From: Lycocorax pyrrhopterus obiensis
Taxonomy: Eukaryota > Chordata > Aves > Passeriformes > Paradisaeidae
Length of the DNA: 64,000 bases
Assembly: GCA_014706295.1 (NCBI GenBank)
Contig: JACSVZ010000004.1
Location: 496,001 to 560,000, forward strand
Reading direction: 5' to 3'
Below the pieces are notes generated by a model that worked only from the letters and a program-made list of their open reading frames with translations, was not told the DNA's origin and made no database searches. The translations under genes were made by a program, and so were the position numbers. This document shows, piece by piece, positions 48,001 to 54,560 of the stretch (the stretch's first letter is position 1; every line of letters begins with the position of its first letter).

Positions 48001-49899
48001 AAGGCACCTGTACTTAGAGCAGTTCGTTGCCAGCCTTAAATCCTGGTGCCCAACAGCTGGAATTGTGAGGGGGAGCAGGAGCAGTCTCCCAGCAGGGCTT
48101 GCCCTGGGGGCCCAGGGAGGGTGGTATCCCTGTTAGTTCCCCCTTGGAAAGCTGCCCGGGAGCCTTGTGGACGTCCACAGCCTGGGGCATGCTGTGGTCT
48201 CTCCCCCCGTGCTGTCCCGGGGTGCAGGAAACATTGAAACCCACTGGTGACAACCTTTTTGTTTTTATTCACATACGTGAGGAGCTCACGATTAAGGACA
48301 AATCTTTTGGCTCCAGTGAATCTGCTTCCTTAAAAAATTCCCTTTGCAGTTGTGCTGCAACTGTTTATGTCCCCCTGTTAATTTTAAATCTTTGTTGCCT
48401 CGCTCTGTTGCTGTTATTTTTAAATGAACTTTCAGATGTCATTATTTCCTCGGGGCTGGAGTGAAATGAGAAGGTACCTGAAAGGGGTTTAGGGTGCCAA
48501 CCTAATCATTGAATCCGGCCTTGCTGCCTGAAAATTTCAAAGCTTTAAAGCCTTGAAAAGGGATTCAAGTGGAAGTGGTGACACGTAGCAGCATAAATAA
48601 TTATCTTTGGGCCCTTTCACCTCTGAATTCTTTTTTTACAGCGTGCAGAACATGGTCTGAAGAGGTTAATAAACACGCTGCTGCAGAGTGCTCGCAAAAT
48701 TAATGCAGCTGCCATGGATCTGGGGGGCTCCCCGGGAGCGGGGCTTTGCCGCCTCCCAGCTCTCCCAGAGAACCAAAGAATGAGCTTGCTGGGCTGGTGC
48801 AGGTGCTGGGCAGTTTCATCCCAGCCTGGAGCAGCACACGGCGGAGCGTCCGGGGCCGGCGCAGCTCTCGCAGACCTCCGCTTTGTCCTTGCCTGCTGCT
48901 GCTCTGGAAGGGTTTTCTGAGGGATGCAGCCAACTTGTTTCCTTTTCTAACTGGGCAGTCAAAGCTGGAAACGAACCTTCCCTGCACGGGCAGGCTGCAG
49001 GAGGCTCCCTGGCAGGTCTGCCGGCCGGCCCCGTGGTTTCCGTGGCTATCTCGGCCGCCGTGGGCTGGATGAAGGTGGATTTCTCTTTTAGAGAAAGGAA
49101 AGGAAGCCCCTTTTTCCCTCCACATCAAAAAAACCCCGAGTAAGGAGCAAAGCAAGCCCGTAGCTGGTGTTGGTGCACCACCTTTAATTAACTTGCTAGT
49201 CTCTGCAGTGTTCCAGGTTTGGAAATCATTTTAAATGCTTCAGGGGGGCTCTGTGAAATTTTCCAATGGATTTTTTCGCTGGATACTTGATGTACCCAAT
49301 GGCTGGATTTAAGTACAAATACACAGCTAATTTGGAGTCATTTCCAAGGTGGGATTTGGGTCTCTTTGGCTTCTTACTAAAGCGAAGGAGTGCTGGAAAA
49401 CGCCGCTTCTGCATCAACTGCAGCTTTAGTTTTTCCTTAAAACACTTCTGTGTGAAAGTACTGAGCGTGAGCTGCCCCTCGCATCGCTGTCTGTCCCCGG
49501 CTCCAGCACTTGTCCCTTTGCTGCAGACAGAGCACAGCAGAGGTGGCACAGGTGGGAAGTCCCCTGCCCGCAGCCAGCGCTGGCGGGGGGTGGATTTGTT
49601 TGGGATTCCGGAGCCGGTGCTGCCGCGGCTCCTCTCTGCTCCAGGGGTTCCAGCCCCAGCCCGTGTTTTCGGGAGCCTCCACAGACGGCTGAGGGATGCT
49701 CAGCCCTGTCCCTGGCACCTCTCCGTGCACAGGATGTTTGGTCCCCGTTCCGTGTGGCGCCTCGAGCTCGCCCCACTTGTTTGCTTGTGCTGCTAATCCC
49801 AAAAATAAACGCTTGCTTTTGTTTGTTTGTTTGCAGGCGTACGGCCCCGGGAGGCCCTACCCGCTCCCGCCTCCTGCAGGAAGGTACAGCTGGAATTAG
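18023..49899 (+). CDS. XRN2: XRN2, nuclear 5'-3' exoribonuclease 2, complete (30 exons, 949 aa)
   Basis: XRN2 (Rat1 orthologue) degrades 5'-monophosphorylated RNA in the nucleus. It acts in torpedo termination of RNA polymerase II, rRNA and snoRNA maturation, and RNA surveillance. The 30 coding exons sum to 2850 nt with every junction in phase. The 949-residue product is one short of human XRN2 and nearly identical to it through the catalytic part. Conserved acidic active-site residues seen are Asp54, Asp103, Glu203, Glu205, Asp233, Asp235 (GADADLI) and Asp345 ([10 protein letters not shown]). A CCHC zinc knuckle is C263-C266-H271-C276. A lysine/arginine-rich linker at about 399-428 is a probable nuclear localisation signal. 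Residues from about 821 onward are a Pro/Gly/Gln/Arg-rich, less conserved tail ending RYSWN. It lies head-to-tail with KIZ and convergent with NKX2-4. At 32 kb it is compact; no frameshift or stop interrupts it. Confidence 0.97.
18098..22344 (+). other. XRN2 intron 1
   Basis: A first intron of 4.2 kb. Its start is part of the CpG island and holds the G-quadruplex motif at 18267-18287. The rest shows T-rich tracts and no recognisable gene or transposon. Confidence 0.6.
18267..18287 (+). repeat. (GGGT)n G-quadruplex motif just after XRN2 exon 1
   Basis: Five G-runs with one- or two-base T loops lie on the coding strand, about 170 nt downstream of the exon 1 donor. Such short-loop runs form very stable parallel G4 structures (established chemistry). 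Confidence 0.8.
22345..22472 (+). CDS. XRN2: XRN2 exon 2 (residues 26-68)
   Basis: The acceptor is CCCCAG ending at 22344 and the donor AA|GTAAGG begins at 22473. It carries [18 protein letters not shown], including active-site Asp54. Confidence 0.95.
22560..22671 (+). CDS. XRN2: XRN2 exon 3 (residues 68-105)
   Basis: The acceptor is GTCTTAG ending at 22559 and the donor GTGAGT begins at 22672. It encodes [18 protein letters not shown] and MAIDGV, with active-site Asp103. Confidence 0.95.
22738..22835 (-). mobile_element. CR1 LINE fragment, antisense
   Basis: In XRN2 intron 3. GGAAGGGACCTTAAAGATCA, then CATGGGCAGGGACGCC and GGTTGCTCCATCCAACCTGG match the reverse complement of the 3' end of avian CR1 elements. 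It is short, 5'-truncated and mutated, with no coding capacity. It sits about 115 bp before exon 4. Confidence 0.85.
22951..23062 (+). CDS. XRN2: XRN2 exon 4 (residues 106-143)
   Basis: The acceptor is CTTTTTTTAG ending at 22950 and the donor AG|GTAGGG begins at 23063. It encodes [20 protein letters not shown], the conserved basic segment that follows the active-site Asp. Confidence 0.95.
23817..23875 (+). CDS. XRN2: XRN2 exon 5 (residues 143-162)
   Basis: The acceptor is GCTCCAG ending at 23816 and the donor CCG|GTGAGT begins at 23876. It encodes [19 protein letters not shown]. Confidence 0.95.
23955..24044 (+). CDS. XRN2: XRN2 exon 6 (residues 163-192)
   Basis: The acceptor is TTTTTAG ending at 23954 and the donor ACA|GTAAGT begins at 24045. 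It encodes [20 protein letters not shown] and [10 protein letters not shown]. Confidence 0.95.
25030..25102 (+). CDS. XRN2: XRN2 exon 7 (residues 193-217)
   Basis: The acceptor is TTTTTCAG ending at 25029 and the donor AG|GTAAAA begins at 25103. It encodes [20 protein letters not shown] with active-site Glu203 and Glu205. Confidence 0.95.
25195..25245 (+). CDS. XRN2: XRN2 exon 8 (residues 217-234)
   Basis: The acceptor is TTGTGCAG ending at 25194 and the donor ACG|GTGAGT begins at 25246. It encodes [16 protein letters not shown] with catalytic Asp233. Confidence 0.95.
25402..25559 (+). CDS. XRN2: XRN2 exon 9 (residues 234-286)
   Basis: The acceptor is CTTGGTAG ending at 25401 and the donor AAG|GTAAGA begins at 25560. 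It supplies Asp235, the residue mutated in catalytically dead human XRN2, and the CCHC zinc knuckle [14 protein letters not shown] (263-276). Confidence 0.96.
25951..26025 (+). CDS. XRN2: XRN2 exon 10 (residues 287-311)
   Basis: The acceptor is CTGTTTTAG ending at 25950 and the donor GAG|GTGAGG begins at 26026. It encodes [20 protein letters not shown]. This segment differs more from mammalian XRN2 than its neighbours do. Confidence 0.93.
26097..26119 (+). repeat. (TG)n dinucleotide tract at the exon 11 splice acceptor
   Basis: About eleven TG units lie directly before TTGCAG, whose AG (26121-26122) is the exon 11 acceptor. The repeat replaces most of the polypyrimidine tract, leaving CTCCTTTTTCT upstream. 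Confidence 0.9.
26123..26256 (+). CDS. XRN2: XRN2 exon 11 (residues 312-356)
   Basis: The acceptor TTGCAG is preceded by a (TG)n tract and the donor CAG|GTACAT begins at 26257. It encodes [15 protein letters not shown] and [19 protein letters not shown] with active-site Asp345. Confidence 0.95.
26343..26400 (+). CDS. XRN2: XRN2 exon 12 (residues 356-375)
   Basis: The acceptor is GTGTTTAG ending at 26342 and the donor GGG|GTGAGA begins at 26401. It encodes [19 protein letters not shown]. Confidence 0.94.
26490..26597 (+). CDS. XRN2: XRN2 exon 13 (residues 376-411)
   Basis: The acceptor is ACCTGCAG ending at 26489; the donor GAT|GTAATT at 26598 is rather weak. It encodes [20 protein letters not shown] and [15 protein letters not shown]. 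Confidence 0.94.
27252..27296 (+). CDS. XRN2: XRN2 exon 14 (residues 412-426)
   Basis: The acceptor is TTGTTCAG ending at 27251 and the donor AAG|GTAAGT begins at 27297. This 45-nt exon encodes [15 protein letters not shown], the core of the predicted nuclear localisation signal. Confidence 0.94.
27593..27724 (+). CDS. XRN2: XRN2 exon 15 (residues 427-470)
   Basis: The acceptor is TATCTTGCAG ending at 27592 and the donor TCT|GTGAGT begins at 27725. It encodes [18 protein letters not shown] and [11 protein letters not shown], part of the variable linker between the two conserved regions. Confidence 0.93.
28741..28859 (+). CDS. XRN2: XRN2 exon 16 (residues 471-510)
   Basis: The acceptor is TGACCCTAG ending at 28740 and the donor CAG|GTGAGG begins at 28860. 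It encodes a Ser/Thr/Pro-rich stretch and then [18 protein letters not shown], an acidic, probably phosphorylated linker. Confidence 0.94.
28860..31048 (+). other. XRN2 intron 16
   Basis: Apart from the (ATT)n tract nothing was recognised. A GC-rich patch at about 29060-29340 stands out from its surroundings but shows no exon-like phase or splice sites. Confidence 0.45.
30789..30816. repeat. (ATT)n microsatellite
   Basis: About nine ATT units, the last ones imperfect, in XRN2 intron 16. Confidence 0.88.
31049..31184 (+). CDS. XRN2: XRN2 exon 17 (residues 510-555)
   Basis: The acceptor is GTGTTGCAG ending at 31048 and the donor CAG|GTACCC begins at 31185. It encodes [13 protein letters not shown] and [18 protein letters not shown] of the second conserved region. 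Confidence 0.95.
31185..32780 (+). other. XRN2 intron 17
   Basis: Contains the sense CR1 fragment near its start and a purine-rich run around 32085-32128. No gene was seen. Confidence 0.5.
31330..31450 (+). mobile_element. CR1 LINE 3'-end fragment, sense
   Basis: In XRN2 intron 17. TGGACGTGGCACGCACTG, TCTGGTTGACAGAGTGGTGA and CAGAGGTCTTTTCCAGCC followed by TGATGATTCTGGGATTC match the sense 3' end of avian CR1, including a decayed ATTCTRTG terminal repeat. It is old and non-functional. Confidence 0.85.
32781..32888 (+). CDS. XRN2: XRN2 exon 18 (residues 556-591)
   Basis: The acceptor is TGCCCCAG ending at 32780 and the donor CCG|GTAGGG begins at 32889. It encodes [20 protein letters not shown], the family signature around the aromatic core. 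Confidence 0.95.
32975..33064 (+). CDS. XRN2: XRN2 exon 19 (residues 592-621)
   Basis: The acceptor is TTTCAACAG ending at 32974 and the donor CCG|GTGAGA begins at 33065. It encodes [20 protein letters not shown] and ends KLMTDP. Confidence 0.95.
33541..33613 (+). CDS. XRN2: XRN2 exon 20 (residues 622-646)
   Basis: The acceptor is CAATTCCAG ending at 33540 and the donor CAAG|GTGAAA begins at 33614. It encodes [20 protein letters not shown] and YAWQ. Confidence 0.95.
34380..34463 (+). CDS. XRN2: XRN2 exon 21 (residues 646-674)
   Basis: The acceptor is TTTGCCAG ending at 34379 and the donor AGA|GTAAGA begins at 34464. It encodes [20 protein letters not shown] and ends with DLTPEE. A 21-bp minisatellite begins within the first bases of the following intron. 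Confidence 0.95.
34466..34548 (+). repeat. 21-bp minisatellite, four copies, at the exon 21 donor
   Basis: Four units of about 21 bp (AAGAATTGGGGTGCTTTGTT type) begin at intron position +3, so the first unit overlaps the splice donor. The copies differ only near their ends. In the XRN2 frame each unit reads roughly KNWGALL, and no stop occurs until after 34630. Confidence 0.88.
35059..35156 (+). CDS. XRN2: XRN2 exon 22 (residues 674-706)
   Basis: The acceptor is TTTTTCCAG ending at 35058 and the donor GAG|GTAGGT begins at 35157. It encodes [18 protein letters not shown] and then [13 protein letters not shown]. Confidence 0.95.
35241..35320 (+). CDS. XRN2: XRN2 exon 23 (residues 707-733)
   Basis: The acceptor is TCTCCATAG ending at 35240 and the donor TCA|GTGAGT begins at 35321. 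It encodes [20 protein letters not shown] and ends AVLPD. Confidence 0.94.
35321..36422 (+). other. XRN2 intron 23
   Basis: No gene or recognised repeat. Confidence 0.5.
36423..36479 (+). CDS. XRN2: XRN2 exon 24 (residues 733-752)
   Basis: The acceptor is TTGGCCAG ending at 36422 and the donor CAG|GTCAGT begins at 36480. It encodes [18 protein letters not shown]. Confidence 0.93.
37054..37122 (+). CDS. XRN2: XRN2 exon 25 (residues 752-775)
   Basis: The acceptor is TTCTTCTAG ending at 37053 and the donor AA|GTAAGT begins at 37123. It encodes [20 protein letters not shown]. Confidence 0.94.
37222..37356 (+). CDS. XRN2: XRN2 exon 26 (residues 775-820)
   Basis: The acceptor is GTTGTTAAG ending at 37221 and the donor GGG|GTAAGG begins at 37357. 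It encodes [18 protein letters not shown] and [19 protein letters not shown]. Confidence 0.94.
38091..38123. repeat. (GGGCT)n pentanucleotide tract
   Basis: About six GGGCT units in intron 26, ending some 70 bp before the exon 27 acceptor. The G-triplet runs could form structure in the pre-mRNA. Confidence 0.88.
38196..38323 (+). CDS. XRN2: XRN2 exon 27 (residues 820-863)
   Basis: The acceptor is CCGTAACAG ending at 38195 and the donor CAA|GTAAGT begins at 38324. It encodes [20 protein letters not shown] and [14 protein letters not shown], the start of the low-complexity C-terminal tail. It is less conserved than the catalytic exons. Confidence 0.92.
39170..40160. promoter_or_regulatory. Candidate regulatory island 1 in XRN2 intron 27
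   Basis: Repeat-free and rich in homeodomain, forkhead and related words: TCTAATTAACTTC near 39180, GATGAATAATTG near 39727, GTCAATTAGCTG near 39856, TTTTGATTAGTGCAATCAG near 39881, TAAACACAAA at 39901, ATGAATATTAATAAGG near 40126. It resembles developmental conserved non-coding elements; function is inferred. Confidence 0.35.
41100..41800. promoter_or_regulatory. Candidate regulatory island 2 in XRN2 intron 27
   Basis: An AT-rich, repeat-free island with GTTTAATTGCGG near 41165, SOX-like AAACAATGGG near 41238, CATCATTAATAGG near 41340 and a long AT tract near 41420-41480. Same reasoning and limits as the other islands. Confidence 0.3.
42057..42117 (+). CDS. XRN2: XRN2 exon 28 (residues 863-883)
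   Basis: The acceptor is GCCCTCCAG ending at 42056 and the donor AAAG|GTAAGG begins at 42118. It encodes [19 protein letters not shown]. Confidence 0.93.
42440..43300. promoter_or_regulatory. Candidate regulatory island in XRN2 intron 28 (5' part)
   Basis: Repeat-free. It contains GCTTAATGAGGCATAACTAATG near 42548, CAGCATTAGCAC near 42603, GAATAATGACATTTATTTTTATGG near 42962, CATAATGCAAACTTTAATATTG near 43203 and CTTAATTAAAGCC near 43255. This is a typical look for homeobox-cluster enhancers, but unproven. Confidence 0.35.
45403..45515. repeat. Short minisatellite, about 2.5 copies of a ~53-bp unit
   Basis: CATCCCAAACCTGG followed by AACGCAGGGCTCC or GATGCAGAGCCTC and CTGCTCTCTGCTGT recurs in tandem. 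The unit boundaries are approximate. It is intronic. Confidence 0.6.
45690..46080. promoter_or_regulatory. Candidate regulatory island in XRN2 intron 28 (3' part)
   Basis: Repeat-free and of balanced composition, with many dispersed words such as CTAAATATTTTGAATCGAAC, GTCTAATTGTCCCG, GGGCCATAATGG, CCAATTAGTGC and GTCAATTGAAAACGG. It reads like a deeply conserved block. Conservation is not tested. Confidence 0.4.
46477..46615 (+). CDS. XRN2: XRN2 exon 29 (residues 883-929)
   Basis: The acceptor is CTTGCACAG ending at 46476 and the donor CAG|GTAGGC begins at 46616. It encodes [20 protein letters not shown] and the Gly/Pro/Arg-rich [17 protein letters not shown]. Confidence 0.93.
46616..49836 (+). 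other. XRN2 intron 29
   Basis: A 3.2-kb intron with no recognised gene, transposon or long repeat. Confidence 0.5.
49837..49899 (+). CDS. XRN2: XRN2 exon 30, C-terminus and stop (residues 930-949)
   Basis: The acceptor is TTTGTTTGCAG ending at 49836. It encodes [20 protein letters not shown] and then TAG at 49897-49899. The ending matches the human protein's RYNWN. Confidence 0.95.
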   Translation, partial: AYGPGRPYPLPPPAGRYSWN

Positions 49900-50845
49900 C
49901 TCCTGCCTCCTGGGTCTTTTTTAAAAAACATGGAAAACGTCCGGATTTTTTTGCTTTTGTTCTTTTTATTGTTTGTGGGGCGAGGGGGGGGAAAAAAAAA
50001 ATTAAGTTGTTGAGCACCATCCCTGTAGTTTTTAAACGGATGCCTGTTTTAAATGTGCACATTTCTTACGGACCTGATGCTGATGATGATTTTTTGGGAG
50101 GGACTGGGAAGAGCGGACTGCCGTCGGGCGAGGTGGGAGCGCTGTGTTGTCCTCCCTACGGATCCAAGCTGTGCCGAGCGCTGCCTGCCACTCTGAGCTC
50201 CAAGCGCCCTCCACTCCGCACACGAGAGCCTGAAAACAGACCCAGAGCTGGAAAGAATGCCCAGAAATGGGATTTCATGAGCTCCCGGGGCAGACCCAGC
50301 AGGCAGCCGGCGGCGCTGAAAGGCACGGCCCTCGCTGCTCCTTGTCGGACGCTTCCTTCAGTTCCTCGCCGGGAAGGGATTTTTTCGGACTCTGAGGCAA
50401 AGCATTTCAACTTTTCCGACGCGTGCCTGTTTCTGGCGTGGGTTTTGTCGTGGCATAACCGGGCAGGGGCCGTGGGTTTGTCTGTTTGATACCTAATTTA
50501 AAATAGCTGCGAAGGGCAGAGATTCCATTCGTTTTTAGCACTCTTTCTAGGGGTTTTCTGTGTCAGTGTACCAAATCAGTAAATATTTTTATTTGCTTTA
50601 TAAAGTGGCTTTTGAAATTCTGAGCGGTGGCGCGTGGTTGATTTCTAACCCCCTGCAGAGCCCGTTCGTATCTTTTACCTGCGTGCACACATTCCTGTTG
50701 ATTTATTGGAAAATAATTCCACCCAGCCTCTACCCCAGCATTTAAAATCTGTATTTAATATTTAAAAAAAAAAAAAAAAAAGAGGAGAGCATCCAGTTCA
50801 GCTTTCCCTTTGGATTTTCCATTAAATCCAGGAACTGTGTAAATC
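49900..50845 (+). other. XRN2: Probable XRN2 3' UTR
   Basis: Sequence after the stop with no recognisable gene. It contains a T-rich stretch (49918-49972) and an 18-nt poly(A) run at 50762-50779. The end is set by a tentative ATTAAA signal at 50821, so the length is uncertain. Confidence 0.45.
50821..50826 (+). terminator. XRN2: Tentative XRN2 polyadenylation signal ATTAAA
   Basis: The commonest variant hexamer, about 920 nt after the stop. Other variant hexamers (AGTAAA near 50577, TATAAA near 50599) also occur. No canonical AATAAA was noticed between the stop and here, so the choice is weak. Confidence 0.35.
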
Positions 50846-52159
50846 AGTAGTAAAGTTCCCGGCCCTGACTCCTCGGTGCAGGACTCGGTGCTCCCTTCCT
50901 TCCAAATGTCCAGGTGTTAATCACCAGCAGCGAGGGAGAAGCCAGGCAGCCCCGCGCGTAACCTTGGGAGGAAGAAATCATCAACCTGGCTTCATTATTT
51001 TCAAGTGATTGAGGGTGGAGCAGAATCCTTCATTGTGATGCAGCGTTCCCGGGGCTGGGAGCCGCCAGCCCTCCCCACGGCCTTCTCCCTCGGCCGGGAA
51101 AGGGTTGGGGGCTCAAAAAGAGCCAATTTGCTTTTTTGCAGCCGGACAAAACCAGCAGTGAGGGTGAGTTTTCATGGGAATGGGCTGGAGGAAGGAGTGG
51201 GGTGGGCCGGCTGCGTTCCGAAGGCGGATGGACCCGCGGTGCTGGTGGCTTTGTCCCTCGCTCCCCTTTTTTGGGGCCGAAAACAAGTCTGGATAAGCAT
51301 TTTGGGGGGAGAGGGGGGCTGTGGGAAAGGCTCATCCCTGCGGGCTGCCCTTTGCCCAGCCCTTCACCCCCTTGCAGTCTGGTCCCGAGTGGAGCCAGGC
51401 TCGGCCCTGGGAGCTGCGCTGCCCGCTCGGAGCCTTGGAGCGATGCTGGAGCAGCGCTGGGATGCACGACCTGACCCGGGACCCCACCCCGCTCCTGGGG
51501 CTCTGCTTCGGGGTCTGGGGGTCACCCTGGGACAGCATCCCTGTGGAGCTCCTGAGGCTGCTCTGCCTGTGGATACGATTTTTTTTTCCCAAGCTGGAGC
51601 TGAGCCTGACATATCCCCTTGGATTTAACAGAACTGGAGGGGGAAACCGCTCACCAGGCCGGGCTTAGCCCCACCCCAGGCACTCTGAGCCGCTTCCCGT
51701 GGGAGCCGGCAGGGAGAAATTCTCCCTCATGGAAAGGGGAGGGAGCCGTGGGGGTCCCCGTGTGGCACCTGCCGGGAGGGGAAGGGGGTCTCTGCCGAGA
51801 GCGGTGGGGACCCCCTTCCCCTCCAGGCCCCCGCATGGGGCTCGGGAAGGGGGTCTGGCAGCGGGTCTGTGGTCTCGCAGAGGCCAAAATCCCGATTTGC
51901 CGCCTCAGAGCCGTTCCTTCACGGCACAGCCGGGAGCGGAGCAGGGCCCGGCGCTGCGCGGGGCTGGGGAGCCCCTCCGGGCTGGGGTTCAGCGGGTCCC
52001 CCAAGGATGGGGGAGCCTGGCAGAGGCGGCGGGGGCGGGGGGGAGGCGGAATTAAATCCTTGGCGGCCGAAACGGCGGCGGAGAAAAGGGGATTTCGAGG
52101 TTGTCCCTCAGTCCGTACACCGAGAACGAAGCAGCCGGCTCGTGAGAACAAGGCTTCCT
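50846..52159. other. Gap between convergent XRN2 and NKX2-4
   Basis: GC-rich from about 51030 on, with CpG density rising toward NKX2-4. The long open frames here are a by-product of GC bias. No gene or repeat was recognised. Confidence 0.5.
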
Positions 52160-52165
52160 TTTATT
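52160..52165 (-). terminator. NKX2-4: Candidate NKX2-4 polyadenylation signal AATAAA
   Basis: On the minus strand an AATAAA lies about 920 nt downstream of the NKX2-4 stop, in an AT-rich patch (52158-52205) within otherwise GC-rich DNA. A minus-strand ATTAAA at 52484-52489 is an alternative. Confidence 0.45.
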
Positions 52166-53087
52166 GTTTAAAATAAAGTTAAAATAAAAAATAAAAATAA
52201 GAGAAGGAAAAATTGCCGGAAAGTCCCCGAGGAGCGTTTCCCGACGTGCGGGATTTCCTCGGGAAGCGGCGCGGGGATAAACCCCGCTCCGGCGTGGCGC
52301 ATCCTCCGGCCCCGGCCGCTGCGGGGCCCGATCCCGGCGGGAAGCGGGGTCCAGCCCCGGGAATCCCCGGGCCCCGCTCGCCTCCGCAGCTCTCCGAGCT
52401 CGTCGGGAGCTGAGCCAAGGGCCGGGGGCTGCGGCGGCTCCGCGCGCCCCGTCCACACACGGACATTCATTAGCTGAGCGATATTTAATAACGACAACGA
52501 GAAAAGGGGGTTTTCCCCCTTAAATCCGAGCACCGGCGCCCCAGCGCTCTCCTGCCACGGCTCCCGCCTCGAGCCGTGACTCAGTTTACCTCCGATGGGT
52601 AACAAGAAGGGAATGGCACTTGGGGGCACCCCCGCGGAACTAATTCTGCCGAGATGAGTCGCGCTTCAGGAGGTTTATCGCGGCGCTCCGCGGGGCTGCC
52701 GCGGCGCACGCCGGGGCTCCCGGGCTCCGCTGCCGCCGGGGAGCGGGGCCGGGCCGGAGCGGAGCCCCGCGCTGCCCCAGGCCCGTCGGGAGGAGCCCCC
52801 GGCGGGCGGGACGCGGCGGCACGGACACGCGTGCACACCGACACTCGCACACGTTCTCGCTCGCACACACGCACCCGGCGCTGCCGTCGGGGCCGTTTGT
52901 CCGAAAACCGGAGAGACTTAAAAAAAAACTCGAAGGGAGGCCGGGAGGGGACCGGGGGTGGGGCGGCAGTCGGCGATCCCCGCGGGCACCGGGCCGGGGC
53001 GGCCGTCGGGGCCGGGAGCGTCCGGTGCCGGAGGAGCGGGGCTGTGGTGGCGGGCGGGGAGGGGGGGGGACACAGGGGACGCACCGA
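52166..53087 (-). other. NKX2-4: Probable NKX2-4 3' UTR
   Basis: Sequence between the NKX2-4 stop and the candidate poly(A) signal. It is GC-rich with a CACAC-type stretch near 52845-52873 and no convincing coding potential of its own. Confidence 0.4.
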
Positions 53088-53740
53088 TTACCACGTCCTG
53101 CCGTAGAGCAGGTTGGGGCTGACCATGCCGCCGTTGTAGTCGACGCCGGCCGAGTCCAGGGGTGCCAGAGGGGCCACGGGGCCGTGCAGCGCCGGCGGGC
53201 TGGGCGACAGCTCCTCCAGGTCGGCCGCCTGCCCCAGCGAGCCGGGGTGCGGGTGCGCGGCGGGCGCGGCGGCGGGGGCCGCGGGGGCGGCCTGCCCGGG
53301 GCCCGGGGTGCCGCTGCCCGGCGGCGGGCACGGTTTGCCGTCCTTCACCAGCACCGGCACGGCCACGCGGCGCGGCGAGGGCTGCTGGCACAGGCCGCCG
53401 CCGCCGCCGCCTCCGCCGTCGGGGTGCAACTGCTGGGCGGCCGCCTTGTCCTTGGCCTGGCGCTTCATCTTGTAGCGGTGGTTCTGGAACCAGATCTTCA
53501 CCTGCGTGGGGGTGAGGTGGATGAGGCTGGCCAGGTGCTCCCGCTCCGGCGCCGACAGGTACCGCTGCTGCTTGAAACGCCGCTCCAGCTCGTAGACCTG
53601 CGCCTGCGAGAAGAGCACCCTCCTCTTCCTCCGCGGGGCCGCGTGCAGCGGCACGATGGCCTTGGCGCCCTCGGCGATGCCGCTCAGGCCGCCCATCCCG
53701 GCCACGTTCATCCCCGCCGACGGGCCCATGAACCTGGAGA
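53088..53740 (-). CDS. NKX2-4: NKX2-4 exon 2 with homeodomain and stop
   Basis: The minus-strand acceptor CGCTCAG precedes TCTCCAGGTTCATG (ISRFMGPS). It encodes the full homeodomain, poly-Gly, the NK2-specific domain and the C-terminus, with TAA at the complement of 53088-53090. Confidence 0.95.
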
Positions 53741-54224
53741 CTGAGCGGGACGGGCGGCTCAGCGCCGGCGGCCGCCCCGTCGGGGCCGCGGCTCGCCGCC
53801 TCCCCCCCGCCCGGCCGCCCCCTCCGACGCGCCCCCCGCGCCCGCACTTACTGCTGGAGTAGCGGGGGTCGCCGCCGGGCCCGTACCAGCCGCCGCCCGC
53901 CGCCGCGCCGCCCCGCATCCCCTCGGGGTAGGCGGGCAGCTCGCCCACGTTGCCCAGCCCGCCGTTGCAGTAGCCCCCGACGGCGCCGTGCGCGAACTGC
54001 GAGACGCCGTGGGGCATGTGGTAGGCGGCCGCGCCCGCGGGGACGTGCTGCGGGACGGCGGCGGCGGCGGCGGCGGCGGGCACGGGCGCCTGGCGGTACG
54101 GCCCGAGGGGCGCGCCCAGCCCGCCCGCCCCGTCCATGCCGCCGAACTTCTTGTAGCTCTCCTCCATCGGGCTGAGGATGTCGGTGACCGAGAAGGGCGT
54201 CGTGTGCTTGGGGCTCAGCGACAT
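53088..54224 (-). CDS. NKX2-4: NKX2-4, NK2-class homeobox transcription factor, complete (2 exons, 341 aa)
   Basis: A nuclear DNA-binding regulator of the NK2.1 subclass (NKX2-1 paralogue), expressed in ventral forebrain, hypothalamus and foregut-related tissue (family knowledge). Domains in order: the TN (Groucho-binding, eh1-like) motif TPFSVTDIL at 9-17; a short poly-Ala at 50-56; a conserved [13 protein letters not shown] block; the homeodomain at 161-220 with W208, F209, Q210, N211 and the NK2 hallmark Tyr214; poly-Gly at about 233-240; the NK2-specific domain [15 protein letters not shown] at about 248-262; and a C-terminus ending [21 protein letters not shown] and the position next to XRN2 favour NKX2-4 over NKX2-1. 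The two exons join in phase across an 111-bp intron. Length is close to the roughly 354 aa of human. The start [13 protein letters not shown] is the invariant family N-terminus. Confidence 0.95.
   Translation of the reverse strand: MSLSPKHTTPFSVTDILSPMEESYKKFGGMDGAGGLGAPLGPYRQAPVPAAAAAAAVPQHVPAGAAAYHMPHGVSQFAHGAVGGYCNGGLGNVGELPAYPEGMRGGAAAGGGWYGPGGDPRYSSSKCGRGGRVGGGGRAGGRRRAAAPTGRPPALSRPSRSVSRFMGPSAGMNVAGMGGLSGIAEGAKAIVPLHAAPRRKRRVLFSQAQVYELERRFKQQRYLSAPEREHLASLIHLTPTQVKIWFQNHRYKMKRQAKDKAAAQQLHPDGGGGGGGGLCQQPSPRRVAVPVLVKDGKPCPPPGSGTPGPGQAAPAAPAAAPAAHPHPGSLGQAADLEELSPSPPALHGPVAPLAPLDSAGVDYNGGMVSPNLLYGRTW
53852..54224 (-). CDS. NKX2-4: NKX2-4 exon 1 (residues 1-125)
   Basis: The ATG (complement of 54222-54224) starts [19 protein letters not shown]. 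The donor A|GTAAGT lies at 53851-53846 on the minus strand. The exon ends after RYSS plus one base of the Ile codon. It holds the TN motif and the Tyr/Gly-rich region, and codes a poly-Ala run. Confidence 0.94.
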
Positions 54225-54560
54225 GGCGCGGCGGGGCGGGACGCGATGGGGCGGGCCGGGCCGGGCCGGGCGCTGCCGCCGGCACCGCCGAGCCGTCCGC
54301 GGCGGCGGCCACCAGCCCCGGGCGCCGGTAGCTCGCCGGTTCTTTTAGCCCGGCGCCGGGTTTACGCCAGACGCGGGGGGGCGGAGCGGCGGCGGGCGGC
54401 CCCGGCCCCTCCCCGCCTCCCGCCGCCCCCCGGCCCCGGCCCCCTCCTCCCGGCCATTGTCCTGCGCCCGTCCGACGGCTCTTAAGCCCGGCCACCCCGG
54501 GGCAGCGCCGGAGCGGTTCCGAACGGCCCCGGCCCCGCCGCCCTCGCCCGTAAGTACCTG
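54225..54560 (-). promoter_or_regulatory. NKX2-4: NKX2-4 proximal promoter and 5' UTR
   Basis: GC-rich upstream sequence. A minus-strand TAAAAG word (54343-54348), a weak TATA-like element about 120 nt before the ATG, would place a start near 54315. No canonical TATA was seen. The assignment is tentative. Confidence 0.4.

Noticed and set aside
50762..50779. 18-nt poly(A) run as the scar of a retroposed element
   Set aside because: No target-site duplication or retroposon body was recognised beside it; a simple A tract in the XRN2 3' UTR is enough.
52173..52200. Plus-strand AATAAA words as an XRN2 poly(A) signal
   Set aside because: They would imply an over 2.2-kb 3' UTR through GC-rich sequence, and the same AT patch suits the NKX2-4 signal on the other strand. 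Not excluded, but not preferred.
52918..53847. 309-codon minus-strand frame overlapping NKX2-4 exon 2
   Set aside because: It is a shifted-frame shadow of the homeobox exon; the true frame carries the homeodomain.
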